Assembly (NCBI GenBank): GCA_030063045.1
Contig: JAQSEB010000013.1
Span: forward strand, 1,054,001 to 1,118,000
Direction of reading: 5' to 3'
Length of the DNA stretch: 64,000 nt
From: Pratylenchus scribneri
Taxonomy: Eukaryota > Nematoda > Chromadorea > Rhabditida > Pratylenchidae
This document shows positions 38,741 through 51,500 of the stretch, one piece after another (positions within the stretch are counted from its first letter, which is position 1; each line of letters begins with the position of its first letter). A program made the position numbers and the translations under genes. The notes beneath the pieces are model-generated. The model was not told the origin of the DNA, ran no database searches, and was given only the letters and a program-made list of their open reading frames with translations.

Positions 38741-38777
38741 CTTGCGTAATAAAGTAGTAAATGTGAATTGTATATTC
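38741..38777 (-). other. Candidate 37-bp internal exon with strong splice sites
   Basis: Among the patches I examined, this is the best pair of splice signals in the window: acceptor TATATATTGTCAG| and donor CGCAAG|GTAAGTGT, both on minus and 37 bases apart. All three frames between them are open, so the frame is unknown. If real it is a micro-exon of a minus-strand gene whose other exons I could not place. No function can be assigned. Confidence 0.35.
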
Positions 38778-41700
38778 CTGACAATATATAATATTTAATT
38801 TATTTTTATAAAATGTATATACCATATCGTCTATTTCTTTATTTAATTTTCTTTTTTTTCGCAATAATTTTTTCAATACTTTTGAGTTTAGTATCTCATA
38901 AATTTTATTTCTTCCAAAATCAGCCTATTATATTCAATAATTTAAAATATTTCCCCATTATTTAAGTCCACTTCTATGCATATTAGACGGATTGAGACTG
39001 CGCCAATTCTATAATGCGTTTAACTTCTCCCAAATTATGATTGGATCCGCTTGAATTATCTTTTTCTATTATAAAATATGGAATTGTTTTGAATTTCTAT
39101 TATTAATATAACTATATTTAAAAAAATATTTTTCATTAATGTTGAAGAGAATATCATTAATATTTTTAATTGTTATTTAAAATAAAATTTAATCTTAAAA
39201 ACTTCGCTTCCAATCTTTTCAGCTTACTAATTTCTATCAGGATCATCTACTTTTGCATTTACAATAATATATATTTCTCAGAGAACAAATATTATTATTT
39301 ATAATAATCTTATTTGCAATAACTCTTATTCTTTTGTTATATTTTGTTTTTAAAATTTTCAACAATTTTTTATTTGAATTATTTAATTTTATTTATTTAA
39401 TCAATAAAATAATAAATTAAAAACAATTATTAATAAATTTTATTGTTAGTATATTTTTATCGAATATTTTATAATTGCGCTCAATCATTTATTAACATAT
39501 TTAATTATTTAAGTAATATTTAAATTACATAAACCCATTTTATAATAAATTTTGAAAAATTATATTAATAATTTTTCATTATATAACAATTATTTTATTA
39601 AATTTTGAGAATAAATCGGAATTTCGCTGAAATTTTTAATTTGATTATTTTTGAAGCATTTGTAGTAAGAGGGATGACTAAGTAAAATTGAACATAATAT
39701 TTGAATTTTAAATTAAATTCTTCTAAGAAATCTTTTTTCGTGATTCAACACATGAATTTTCTATATTATTTATATTTTATCCAATTAAATCCTTAAAATA
39801 CTGTAATAGATTCATTCTTAAGAGCTTTATTTGTTTGGGTACCTCGGCACCTATTAATTGATTTAACTAATATTGCTGCAAATAAAAATTATAATTTTTG
39901 TTTAGGAATATGAAAAAAATATTAAATATTTTCTATTTACGCCTTTTAAATGCTAAAAATATTCAAAAAAATATTGTAAAAATAATATTTTTTATAAGAA
40001 AAATTTTTAAAATTATAATCTAATTTCATATATGCATATTTATTATTGTAAATTTTTAGATTTTTATCTATACATATGCAACAATTGGTGGAACGATCTT
40101 GATTGTGATTTGTCATTGTGATTTATCAACTCCATGCTTTTTGATTAAAAAAGATTATGATCAGTATTTTATTTGACATTCATTTTATTAATTATATTTT
40201 ATAAATTTTAGTTGATTAATAAATTTGTTGAACAATTAGATTTTATTTTTTTTATATCAAAGTATATCAAATTTTAATGAATAACAATTTTAAATAAAAT
40301 GTAATTTGTCAAATCATTTTTATTATTTTTTTTAAATCTATAACCAAAAAAATAATTATTCCAAAATAGGTAGAATAAACTTACTGCTACTTTATTATCA
40401 TTTTTTCATATTTTTTTAAAACTATTTGTTTGCTCATGATTTTCTTAGACAAATATTTTTTTATCAGAATTAATTGATTTTGAAAATTAATAATATACAA
40501 TCTATTTTAATTAAATTAATTTATAATATTGATAATTTATGTATTTAACTGGAGAATTTTTCCATTTCTTAATTATAAATTTTTAAATTATTTTTTAATC
40601 GGTTATACAATGTAATGTCAAATTTAAAAATCATTAGCTCCAATAAATTTTATCGGCTTATAATGCTCCATTTGGTTAAAAATTTATTTTTCTAAAAATA
40701 ATTATATATAAATTTTAAGAACCATCGGATCACTATGATTTGCTTTCGTACCTGCTAGATTTGTTCGTCCCGCAGTTTTTCTTGATATATATTTTTTTAA
40801 TTAACTATTAATAATTTTTCATTGTGTATTAATATATTATTTATTAATAAAATTTTTATAATTAAATGAATACTTTTTCAAATATTATTTATTATTAAAT
40901 TGTTATTTTTTAAATTCCAAATTATTAATTTTTATGTGAGAATTTATCTCTAATTCATAATATTTAAATTCATTTTATATCCTTTTAATTTATTTCTTGT
41001 ATAAATTTATTTTTTATTCAAATCAAATTTATTCTCTTCCCTTTTTAAATTAAAATTTCTTTCTTGATTTTCAATTGTTTAATTTTATAAAATTTTTAAA
41101 AAATATTTATAGATTTAATTGAAGAAATCAATAGTGATTGATGTGATTAAATATTATTTTTATTCTTTTAATATCGATATGTAGCTAAATAAATTTTTTT
41201 TATAAATTTATTTAAATAAAGAATAAATTTATATTATTATTCATATTATTTTTATCTGATAATAAAATTACTTGAACTAAATTAATCTCGTTCCGCAAAT
41301 AATAACGCAATATAATATTTGTTTAAATTTAATTTTAAAATATTTATTTTATCAAATATTCTTTCTAATCATAATTAAAAATTAAAGTTTGTTAAGGAAA
41401 AAATTTTAATTTTGACAATGATTTTATTTTCTTAGTCTATTCTATTTTATGTAATTTTCTTGTTATTTTATATTACGATTTTATTAATAAATAAATGAGA
41501 AATAATTCCTTTTTTTTATATGAAAAAACATCAATTTTTTCTTTAAATTTTTTTGTAAATATTTATACATCATTTTCTAATTCTGGAAATTAATTGTGTA
41601 TCTTTTTTTAAATCTGTTCGTTCATAGACACAAAAAATAATTTGTTGCGGCTAAATGTCTGGTAAAGAAAATTTTTAATATTATTATTTTTTTCAAGATA

Positions 41701-44658
41701 TATTTTTAATTTAATTCATATTTTCTCTTAATTATTTAAATATTTTATTCCTAGAAGGAATCATTCTAAAAATTTTATTATATTTCTATTATAGAAAGCT
41801 GGTTATTTCTGCCAAAATATATGGTCTCGTGTTAAACAACATTACCGACAATTGATGCACACCATAATATATAAATATAATTTATTTTTAAGAAAATTTA
41901 TATATTATTATTTTTGAATAATTCTTTTATAAAATGGTTATAAAAATTATCAGTTTCAATTAAAATGGAATTTTTTATTTTAATAAATTTAATATTTTAT
42001 TTATATCTATTATTACATAATTAGCACAAACAAAAGTTCAGTTAATGGGGCGAGCGAAGAGGTGGCATTTGTCTGCGATCTGATCTGTCCGTTAAATTGA
42101 TATTTTTAGGAGATTTTAAATTACATTTACAAAATATTTATACTTCAATTTTCTTTCAGCGGAGAAAGGTTCAAGCTGCTTTCTCATAGCTATCACTTTT
42201 TTAGAAATTATTTGTTTTCAATTTTTTTGTTTATTAATAATAATCAACAAACTTTTTTTAAATGATTATATAATTTGTGATCTTTAATTTTATGACAAAT
42301 TCTCGAAATATTTCTTAATAATCGGCAACTATTAGCCTTTTATAAATATTTTTATAATTAATAATATTTATATATTTTAAAATTTTCTAAAAAATTTTAA
42401 TTCTATTCATTTTATTCATATTATTAAATGCAGCAGCAAAAAGGACAACATATAGGTGAACCATCACATTTATTGCAACATTTAATGCCTTTGTATTTTA
42501 TGTGCATAATTATCTGGTCGAATTTTTGTTTTATTAATATTTAAACAATTATATTTATATGAACCATGCGAATTTTGATGTCAAAGTTAGAATAAAAATA
42601 ATAATTAATATATTTAAATTTTCCTGGCTAGTTGATAAATTAAAAATTGTTTTAATATATATTTTTATTGATTTACAAATCTAAAATTAATTTTTAATAT
42701 TAATTTTTTTCCTCCACTTCATTTTGTTTAATTTATTTAAAAAAAATTAAATTATTTTTGTTGAAAATAATTGTTTTTATTTTTAATTAAGATAATATTT
42801 TAATTATTAATTATTTTATTAAATTATAAACATAAATTTTTCAATTTGTTTTTAATAATTAAATAAAATGTTTTCTAAATTTCTTTTTTTTATAATAATT
42901 TTATTTAAATTTATAAAGATATAAATCAAATAGCTTTTTCTCTTATTGCATTAATTATTAAAATTAAAAAATTATAATTTTAAATTTCATGTATTTGATG
43001 ATCAATATCCTTAAATAGATTAATAAGAGATAAAAAGGAATTTTATGCGTAGTGCGTTGGACGTTCTCTAATTCTTCTTTTATATTTGCTTATTTTTCAT
43101 CTAAAAATAATTTATATAATAATTAATTTTTATTGTTTATTTTAAAATATTTAATGAATATTTTTAAATTTGCCATTAATACTGACAATTCTTAAAAATA
43201 GTTAATTTCAATTTTAGCCAGAGACATTCATTTAATAGCGGTATTTCTTCTTATTTTGTCTATTCCCTTCATGAAACATCGCAAATTATTTCGAATTTTA
43301 TTGAAAATTCTTGTCGTATTATATGAATTGCATTCAAATTTTAATTACTTTATAATTGACTTCTAAATATTATTTAATCTAAATTTTCATTACAAATTTT
43401 GTCCTAGCCACCTTTTATTTAAAATAATAATTAAAATATTTAATTTTTACTTTATTATTATTATTAATATTCTAATTAAATAAATTCATTCTTATATTTA
43501 ATTAAATTTTTGATTCCTATATTGTTTAAATTATTTTTTTTGTTTTGACAATTTTATAAATAGAATTGATAGATTTTGTATAGGAAGATAATGTATTTGT
43601 TTTCGTATACTATTAAAGCGTTTAAATTATTATCATTTATTTTTATTATTTTTCGAAATTTGAAATATGAACAATCTTCTAGCAAAATATTTGATATTAA
43701 TATATTAATAATTCAAATCATTTTATTTATTTTTTCTTTGAATCGTTTTAATTTTAAAATTATCTTATTCTATATACTTCTTCAATTATTATTTTTGAAA
43801 TATATTGAAATTCATGAAATTTTTAAGCAATTTTAGAAAAAAAAATTTAATATATTATATTTAATTAATTGAAAATCGCAAATCTAAATTGTATAAAATT
43901 TTTTAGTTTAACGTCGATTTCGGACGAATTAAAAAATTTTTATTATATTAATAAAATTAATTTGAAGATGTGTTCCAAAATTTATAGTTTTTCCATTTTA
44001 AAAATTCACATTATATAATTTATAATTGATGGAAATGCCTTGCTAAGATAATAATTGAAATTGAAACTTCTAATTTTTTATTTTTAACATGGTATTAAAT
44101 AATTTTATTCAATTCATTTGAAAAGAATTTGCTATGAATTTTCGATCAAATTTGGCTCATTTAATATTATTTTTATTTTCATTTATACTATTATAATTTT
44201 ATATTTATTTTTTTGTATTTATTCTTAAATTTTCTCTATAGAAAATGTATATTTAACAAAATCAAGGGCTTTGTTGACATGAGCCATGAATTTTTTCTAT
44301 TACGCGGTATTGATTCATTGCGATTCATTACAGAATATATCAAACGACAATTTTATTTTGAGTAGATTATTTTAAGAGAGTAAATTAATTGAAAATTTCT
44401 ATTTGAAGTGGCAATTTTCTCTCGATATTTAGATGGGATAAATTGTATCATTTCTAGTAACAATTCATTTGGTAAAACTGAATAAAAAATCTTAAAATTA
44501 CAAATTTGTCTAAAAGATTATTTAATGAAACATATATTAAATATTTAAATTACCAAATATTAAAATTTATTTTTAAAATTATCTTATTTGATTGCTTTAT
44601 TTTTAAATTAAATTTAAATACATTTTCATCATCTAAATTTATTGAATTTTATTATGAG

Positions 44659-44678
44659 ATATATATATATATATATAT
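44659..44678. repeat. (AT)10 microsatellite
   Basis: Uninterrupted AT dinucleotide run in A+T-rich DNA; it forms part of a spurious Tyr-Ile frame. Confidence 0.9.
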
Positions 44679-47600
44679 TTTTCTGCTGATCAATTGACCA
44701 CTACTATACAAGCAGCAATATATATGGACTAAAATTTTTAAAATTAAAGGATAAAAAAAATTAATTTGCTCTTTATTAATTATTATTTGTGATAGATTCA
44801 ATTATCTTTTCTCGTATATTCCACATTCTTATAATTTTATAATAATATATATTCTCTAAAATTTTTATTGTATAAACATTCAATATTATAAATTTTTGAA
44901 TATTTTTTATAAAAAGATCTACTTCCACTTATTAATTATTAAATATTTTTTTCAAATTGACAAAATATTTTAAAGATATCTCTTAATATTTTAAAATTTT
45001 ATTTGCAATAAAATAGAATAATTTAGTATATTATATAAACTTCTTAATTTTCCATGCAATTTTCTCAAGAGTTAATTATATTTATAAACTCAAATTACAA
45101 TATATTGAACTTTTTCCTCTTAAAAACATTTACTTTTTGGCAAAAAATCTATGATACATCCTTCGAAACGCTAAAAAATTTGGAATTAGTGAAATTGATT
45201 TTTCAATTTTTTACTACCTCAAGGCTGGTAAATGGATGCTTTCAATTTATTACATTAATATTTTATCACATTTTTCCTATTCTTCTATTGATAACAGTTC
45301 CTTTCATTTAATTTTTTGAATTTAAATATTATTTATTTTTATTTTAATTTGAATTTTTTACATCGTATAAATATAATATAAACTTTTTTTTTATTAATAT
45401 AAGTATTTATTATTAATGTTGCAATTTAACAGAAAACACATGATTTCTCTCATCAGTTCTAGATCATTATTCAATTGTATATATTAATTTGTTTCCGTCG
45501 ATTGGTTGAAATTCCTGAGCATGTAATACCAAAAATTAAATTTCTTTATTTTAATATTATATATTCTTCTATAAGATAATTTTAATAATATAAAGCAAAT
45601 AAAATTACAACTACGGTCTTTTGTTTTACTTATTATTAATTTCCAATTATTATTTTTATTTATTTATGATATTCTCCCGTCAATGATTTTCTGTTCTTTG
45701 TTAGCTTAGATATTTAGTTGCGATTGCTCTCTCTATTCATAATTTAAATATGCATGAATAGAATAAGTAATTATTATTATTAATTATAACCGAAAATTAT
45801 TTATTAAATCGTAATAAAATTATTGGATATATAAAAGAAAATTTATTTATATTTGTATAAGTTATTTTCAGATTACTAATGATAATCAATGTGCTAGAAT
45901 TTATGATTAACTACTTCGCGTTTTTAAATAATATAATAATTGAATATCTTTTATTCTTTTTAATGTTTTATGATTTAATTTCTAAAAATTTATACAAAAT
46001 TTATTTATTTATATTTTTATTAATTTAACATGCTTTTATAAATGCTTCTAATTTATTTTTTTACTAAAAATTATTCTATCGAATTAATTGGAAAAAATAA
46101 TAGCTTTTACTCTTTAAAAAATCATATAATTTTATTTCCAATATGTTGCAGTTCTTAAGAAAAATGCTTTATATTATTATCAACAGTTCTAATTAGGAAA
46201 GTATTTACTATTTTTTTTTAATAAAATATTAAAATTATATTTTTAATTTTATTTTTTTATAAATATTTCTTATTATTTATATTCTATTTATTTCTCATAA
46301 AATATAATATAAAAATATTACTTTTTTATTTTATTATTTTGATTTTAATATTTTTAATTACTCTCGAAAAAAGTATTAGAAGTAAATTAATTTTTCATAT
46401 ACCTATTTATTATTCCCATTTATAATATTTTATTTTTATAAACATTGATTTATTTTAAATTAATATTGATTTTCTATTTTAAATTTGTTCTTTTTTATAT
46501 TTATTTTTATTTCAATTATTTTTAACTTGGATTTAAATTTAGATTTGTGTATTTAATTAGGAAAATGTTGTGCTTTTTAATTACATTCTTGAAAATAATT
46601 CTGATTTATTGTCTTTAATTAAATTATTGCACTTAAATTTTGAAAATTTTATAATTTTTTAATTAATTGCTTTATGATTTTTATAAGGATAATTATTTTG
46701 TTATATTATTTTTATAGATTTCCATAATATAAAATTTTTTTGATTTTTTTACGAAATTTATTGTACAAAATATAATTTGCACTAGTTTTTTTAATATTTC
46801 TGATTTTTATATTTTTCTTTTATTAACATTATAACTAAGATAGTTTTTTTATTGATTATGTAAAAATAAGATTTTGTTAATTTTTGAAAAGTTGATTTAT
46901 TTGGTTTTTCCTTTGTTTAGTTTTCTGTAGAAAAATAAATCTGGAAGAACTTTGTTGACAGCGGCTGAATATTTCACCTATGTAAATATCTTTATGCAAT
47001 TGAAATAATTTTAGGCATGATGATAAATTTTACAAAAAAAAATTTCAATATTCCAAATTATTATTTATACACTTATATTTCGAAATTTTTAATTAAATAA
47101 TTTTGCCAAAAGTTTAATATTTTTGGCCAAAAATTTTATTATTAAAATATTTTCCAAGCATATTTTTATTTTGCATTAAAAATAATTATTTTTTTTATTA
47201 ATTTTTATTTTATAATTTCAGTGAAATATAAAATTATTAGATTTTTTTCCTGAAAAATATAATTTTATTATATTTGTAAGATCAGCCGTACAATATTTAT
47301 AAATATATAATTCATTTAAAATATCTTGATATTTATTATATTTAATTTCTTTTTATTTGATTTTTTCTATTTAATCAAAAAAGAATATATTTTTTATGTA
47401 TTTTTATATTTATTTTTTTCTATATTTTTTAAAATTAATTCATTAAATTTAAATTACATCCGACTTTCAAATTTTTGGATAGATTCATTTATTGAATATT
47501 TTTAAATATTTATTTATTCATTCACCTATTACAACGCAAAAAATATCTTTAATTTGAATTTGGGTGTTTAATTCTCAAATTAATTGATCCAGTTATTTAG

Positions 47601-48007
47601 TTGCATTTTATTATTGTTCATTTTTTTTGATTGTCTATTTTGTTGATATCTCATAATTTAATTCCAAAATATAAATAGAATTTAAAGAAATATTGATCCA
47701 ATAAAACAGATATTATCCTTCAAATTAAATTAATTGAACTCATTATAATTAATTTAATCTATTTAAAAATGTGTTCTTCGCACTCATTTAAATCAATATT
47801 TTATTTTCTTCAGAATAAAATAGCATTGCAATGCAATACCTCTTCAATATAAATAATTTTCCAAATTATAAATTTTTTTAAAAAATTACCAAAACAATTT
47901 TTAATTTATTTCAGATTGAGTTAGTAAATTTATGACTTAAAATGAAAAATCCGCTCTAAGAGGCATTGATAATTAATTTTCCAATGTATTATAGCAATAG
48001 TGGTTGG

Positions 48008-48327
48008 CTAAGAAGAGGCGGCTTCCATGTTCATTTCCGGTGGCACTTTGGGATAATATTCTTCAGCTAAATTTTCATCGATATTGTTTTTTGTTTTTTT
48101 GTCGCCTATTTTTTCCTTCTTTCCTATGTTAGTGTCTTTTTTGGATTTCGCTCAATTTTTGACTCCTTTTCATTTCCTAATATTTCCTTCGGGGAATCAG
48201 CCAATTTTTTCTCAATTTCTTCGGCTATTATTAAAATTCCACGATTTTCCTCATCATCACTAATTAAACAGACTATAATTTCGTCCGCTATCTGGACGGC
48301 CTAGTACACTGCATCATCTAAACTTTG
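48008..48327 (-). pseudogene. Broken acidic/lysine-rich coding remnant, unidentified
   Basis: This is one of the longest balanced patches outside the mobile elements. On minus a frame reads SLDDAVY, a TAG (48303-48301), then AVQIADEIIVCLISDDEE and on through a Glu/Lys-rich region to about 48137. There the frame is lost at a run of six A (48142-48137). The following frame, shifted by one base, continues KKEKIGDKKTKNNIDENLAEE and YYPKVPPEMNMEAASS to a TAG at 48010. IIVCLISDDEE resembles a SUMO-interacting motif (hydrophobic core plus acids), but only weakly. One stop and one frameshift suggest a decayed last exon or an assembly error in the homopolymer. A plus frame is also open for about 40 codons and pyrimidine bias favours charged minus translations, so coding is likely but not certain. 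A further patch at 48650-48790 could be an upstream exon. Confidence 0.35.
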
Positions 48328-48372
48328 AAAATTATATATAAAGCTGTCGAATTTTATATATTTAAATATTTA

Positions 48373-48397
48373 ATATATATATATATATATATATATA
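48373..48397. repeat. (AT)n microsatellite
   Basis: About twelve AT units, uninterrupted, next to the broken coding remnant at 48008-48327. Confidence 0.9.
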
Positions 48398-48546
48398 ATT
48401 ATTAAATTTAAAATTTCTTTTTAATTTTCATTTCAAATGGCCATAAAAATTTATAGAAAATTAAAATCAATTTTATTTGAATTTAATAATTTTTAAAATT
48501 TCTTGTAAATAGTAGAATTTATAAATATAAAATTCATTAATTTTTC

Positions 48547-48587
48547 TCTAGATATAAATATATTCAGTCTAGATATAAATATATTCA
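48547..48587. repeat. 21-bp direct tandem repeat
   Basis: TCTAGATATAAATATATTCA occurs at 48547-48566 and again at 48568-48587, separated by a single G; two adjacent copies, no further ones. Confidence 0.85.
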
Positions 48588-51500
48588 AAATACTATTTTT
48601 AAAAAATATTTATTTTAAACCTATATTTAATATATAATTTTTTTTATACGACATTTCAGAAGCCATCCCAGAACTATTGTCAGTTACGGCGAACAAGATT
48701 GAATGGGCGATTTAATAGAGATACGATTTAATATCTTTGTCATTTCCACCGGTCTCGTTGATAGAATGCTGCACGGATCTTCTCACCATTTTTTGACTTT
48801 ATTTATTTCTTTATTATTTGTTTATATTTTTAATAATATCTTTTTTTAAATTTTTTTATTCATATTTTGCTGGAATTTTTTATTTAAAAAAATATTCCGA
48901 TAATATGTTATTATATATTTTTTGAAATATATCTTGTGATAATAGAAAAGTTTATATTTTTTTATTAAAAAAATTAAATAATAAAACAAAGTAAAAAATT
49001 ATATTACTAATTTTTATTCCTTATTTTTAAAATTTAAATTTTGAAATTTTCTTATACGGTAAAATAATTGGTTGCCAATTAATTTTTCCAATTTGGATTT
49101 TTCAAAAATTTGCTTTTTATTTTCATTTAATTGCTTTCCTAATATATTTTAATAAATTATTTAATTTATTAATTAAAATTCATTCTAATTTTTCTTTAAA
49201 ATTTCTTTCCTTTTTTATACTATATAATTATAAAGTATCAAATGCAAAATTTTTTTGATAGTTATATCTTATAGTCCTAAAGTAGACGAATTGCTTTACT
49301 TGAAGTACAATCTTTTTATCGTTTTTTAAGACATTATATGTTGAAACCTCTTAAGTCAAGATCCAAAGGAAATAGGACTGTTAGGTTTATCTTTTTTTTA
49401 AAATTTTATTTAATCTAGCAGTATAAAAATAAATATTTATAGTATTTTAAATTATTTTTTAACCAGTAAATTACTTCTGCCGAAATATATTATTTATAAA
49501 ATTTAAATTTATATTATCTTAATTTTTAGAAGGATTAAATTTGCAATTATATTTCGATTTGTTGAGTCTTATTCTACTATTTTTATGTAGTGTTGCATGT
49601 GCACGAACGCATTCTTAGTCTATTTTCTATTTAATTCAATAAATTCAAAAATGATTTTTATAAATTTTAAAATTTCAATTCAAAATTTAGTGTAATTTTA
49701 TAGAAAAATTTATTTGTTTTTTTATTTAAAAGAATGATGTATTTAAATTTAAAATTAAAATTCAGGATGTGCAAAAACCATCATACATCATGTCATGGGT
49801 GGGTGCATTGAAATTTTTCTTACATTTACAAAATAAATAAATTACAAAATAATACTTTAAAAATTTTTAGATTTTAATAATCACATCATATGAAAAAAAT
49901 TTGAAGATTAATCATTTATTTTAAAAATTTTATTATATATTTTTCCATAATATTTTTTGTGACTTTCCACTTAATAATTTACTATGCTATATTTTTAATT
50001 TTTTTAAATTAGATTTTCATTTGTATTTTATTTCTATTCTAATAATAAATTTAATTTAATTTTTGTTCTGAATTATATTTTAAAAATTTTCGAAAAGTTA
50101 CTTTTTTCTATCAATTTAATCTAATTTGCTTTGTTAATATTTTTTCAAAAAAAACAACTTCGTATTCTTATTTTAGACATGAACCTTTTTTCCCTTAATT
50201 TAAAATGCATAAAACATTGATTATGTAATTATTTAAAAATATAATTTAATTTTATAATAGAGTAAAAAATTAAGATTTATTAATAAATATTTAAATGGAA
50301 AGTCTTTTTTCAATTTTGTTTAAAATTATAAAAGATTATTATAATATTTTTATTTTTTTATAATTTTATTTAATTTTATTTTTTTAATTATTTAAATAAA
50401 AATTATTTCAATTTTTTCTAGATTTTTTAGTCAAATTATTCTTTTATCTAATAAAAATTAGATTGAGTATTATTTAATTTATATTTCAAAAAATAAATAA
50501 TAATAATAAAAAAATTTCATGCCAATAAAATATAATGAAAAATAGAATAGAATTAATCGAAAATAATGTAATAAAATTAAAAAAATTAATAAACAATTAA
50601 TAAATAAAAACGAAAATAAATTAAAAAAAGAAAATAAACTAGAAAAAATAATGCGCTAAAAATAGAGAACATCGTTTAAATTTGAGAATTTATTATAAAA
50701 TTATTGTTTTATATAATTTTAAAATTTAAATTAAATATATTTAAAAATCAAAAATTTTATGATAATTTTAACAGCTTTTTAACAATAGCAAGAATTTTAG
50801 CTAAAGGTTAATTTTATTTTATTAATTTACATTTAAAATAAAATTTTTTGATAAATTAAATTATTTAAATGTTATTTCTTTTTATATCTCTATCGTTAAA
50901 AAAAGTATTCCAAATAATTAGATGATGAAGGCGCCATCCATTCAAACTCATTTATGCGAGCAAGAATTGCTAAATCCTTTGTGGGTGGATGCTACTACCT
51001 ATACATTAAAATTTTAGGATTTTTATATACATCTAAATAATATATTTTATTTTTAACTTTTTTTATTTATTTAAAAAAATATATTTCCATATCTTTTTAA
51101 AATAAATTATTTCTTTAAATTTAATTAAATAAATTCATATTTTTTCTTTATAATAATTATAATTTAAAAAATTTATTATATAATTTTGAATTTGACTTAT
51201 TAGAAAAGTTTTTTAATTTATTTTTCGTCAATCAGAAAAATAAGGGAATGAAAAATTTCTTAAAATAAAATTTATTAAAAATATTTTTAATATTTTGAAA
51301 TATTGAATAATTTTATATTTTTACAATTTAGGCAACCAAATTTGTGAAATTTTGATTCATTTACATAATATTGCGCTTATAATCGCAAATAATATAAAAA
51401 TAATTTCTATTTAATTTATTAAGAAATTTATTATTCATTTTTTTGGAACTTAATTGAATCTTCAATGTTATTGGGCATTCAGATACAAATTACATGAGGC

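Larger units (their letters stand above)
33628..48007. other. Long A+T-rich stretch, few recognisable features
   Basis: No gene, element boundary or RNA gene was recognised. Balanced or pyrimidine-rich patches lie near 34200-34320 (C-rich), 35580-35660, 36470-36560, 37300-37410, 37970-38040, 39820-39860, 40060-40150, 40725-40790, 42040-42190, 42425-42530, 43200-43320 and 45150-45300. A minus frame at 42530-42425 ends in a very Cys-rich tail (CCNKCDGSPICCPFCCC), but the plus strand there is a CAG/CAA-rich run that would produce this by chance. Frames of 63-86 codons at 43576, 44506 and 45054 are Ile/Phe/Leu-rich and not called. Confidence 0.5.

Noticed and set aside
42425..42530. Cys-rich short peptide on minus (CCNKCDGSPICCPFCCC)
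   Set aside because: The plus strand is a CAG/CAA/ACA-rich low-complexity run, which yields Cys codons in reverse by composition; the plus strand also has its own ATG frame with a donor-like GTGAAC.
15430..48327. Possible reassignment of TAA/TAG to glutamine, because in-frame stops in gag and in the 48008-48327 remnant are all TAA/TAG and sit at likely Gln positions
   Set aside because: In gag about 25 Gln codons near the stops are ordinary CAA/CAG and only two positions are TAA; a reassigned code in such A+T-rich DNA should use TAA/TAG often. C-to-T decay explains the pattern, and BEL/Pao elements are animal elements with the standard code.
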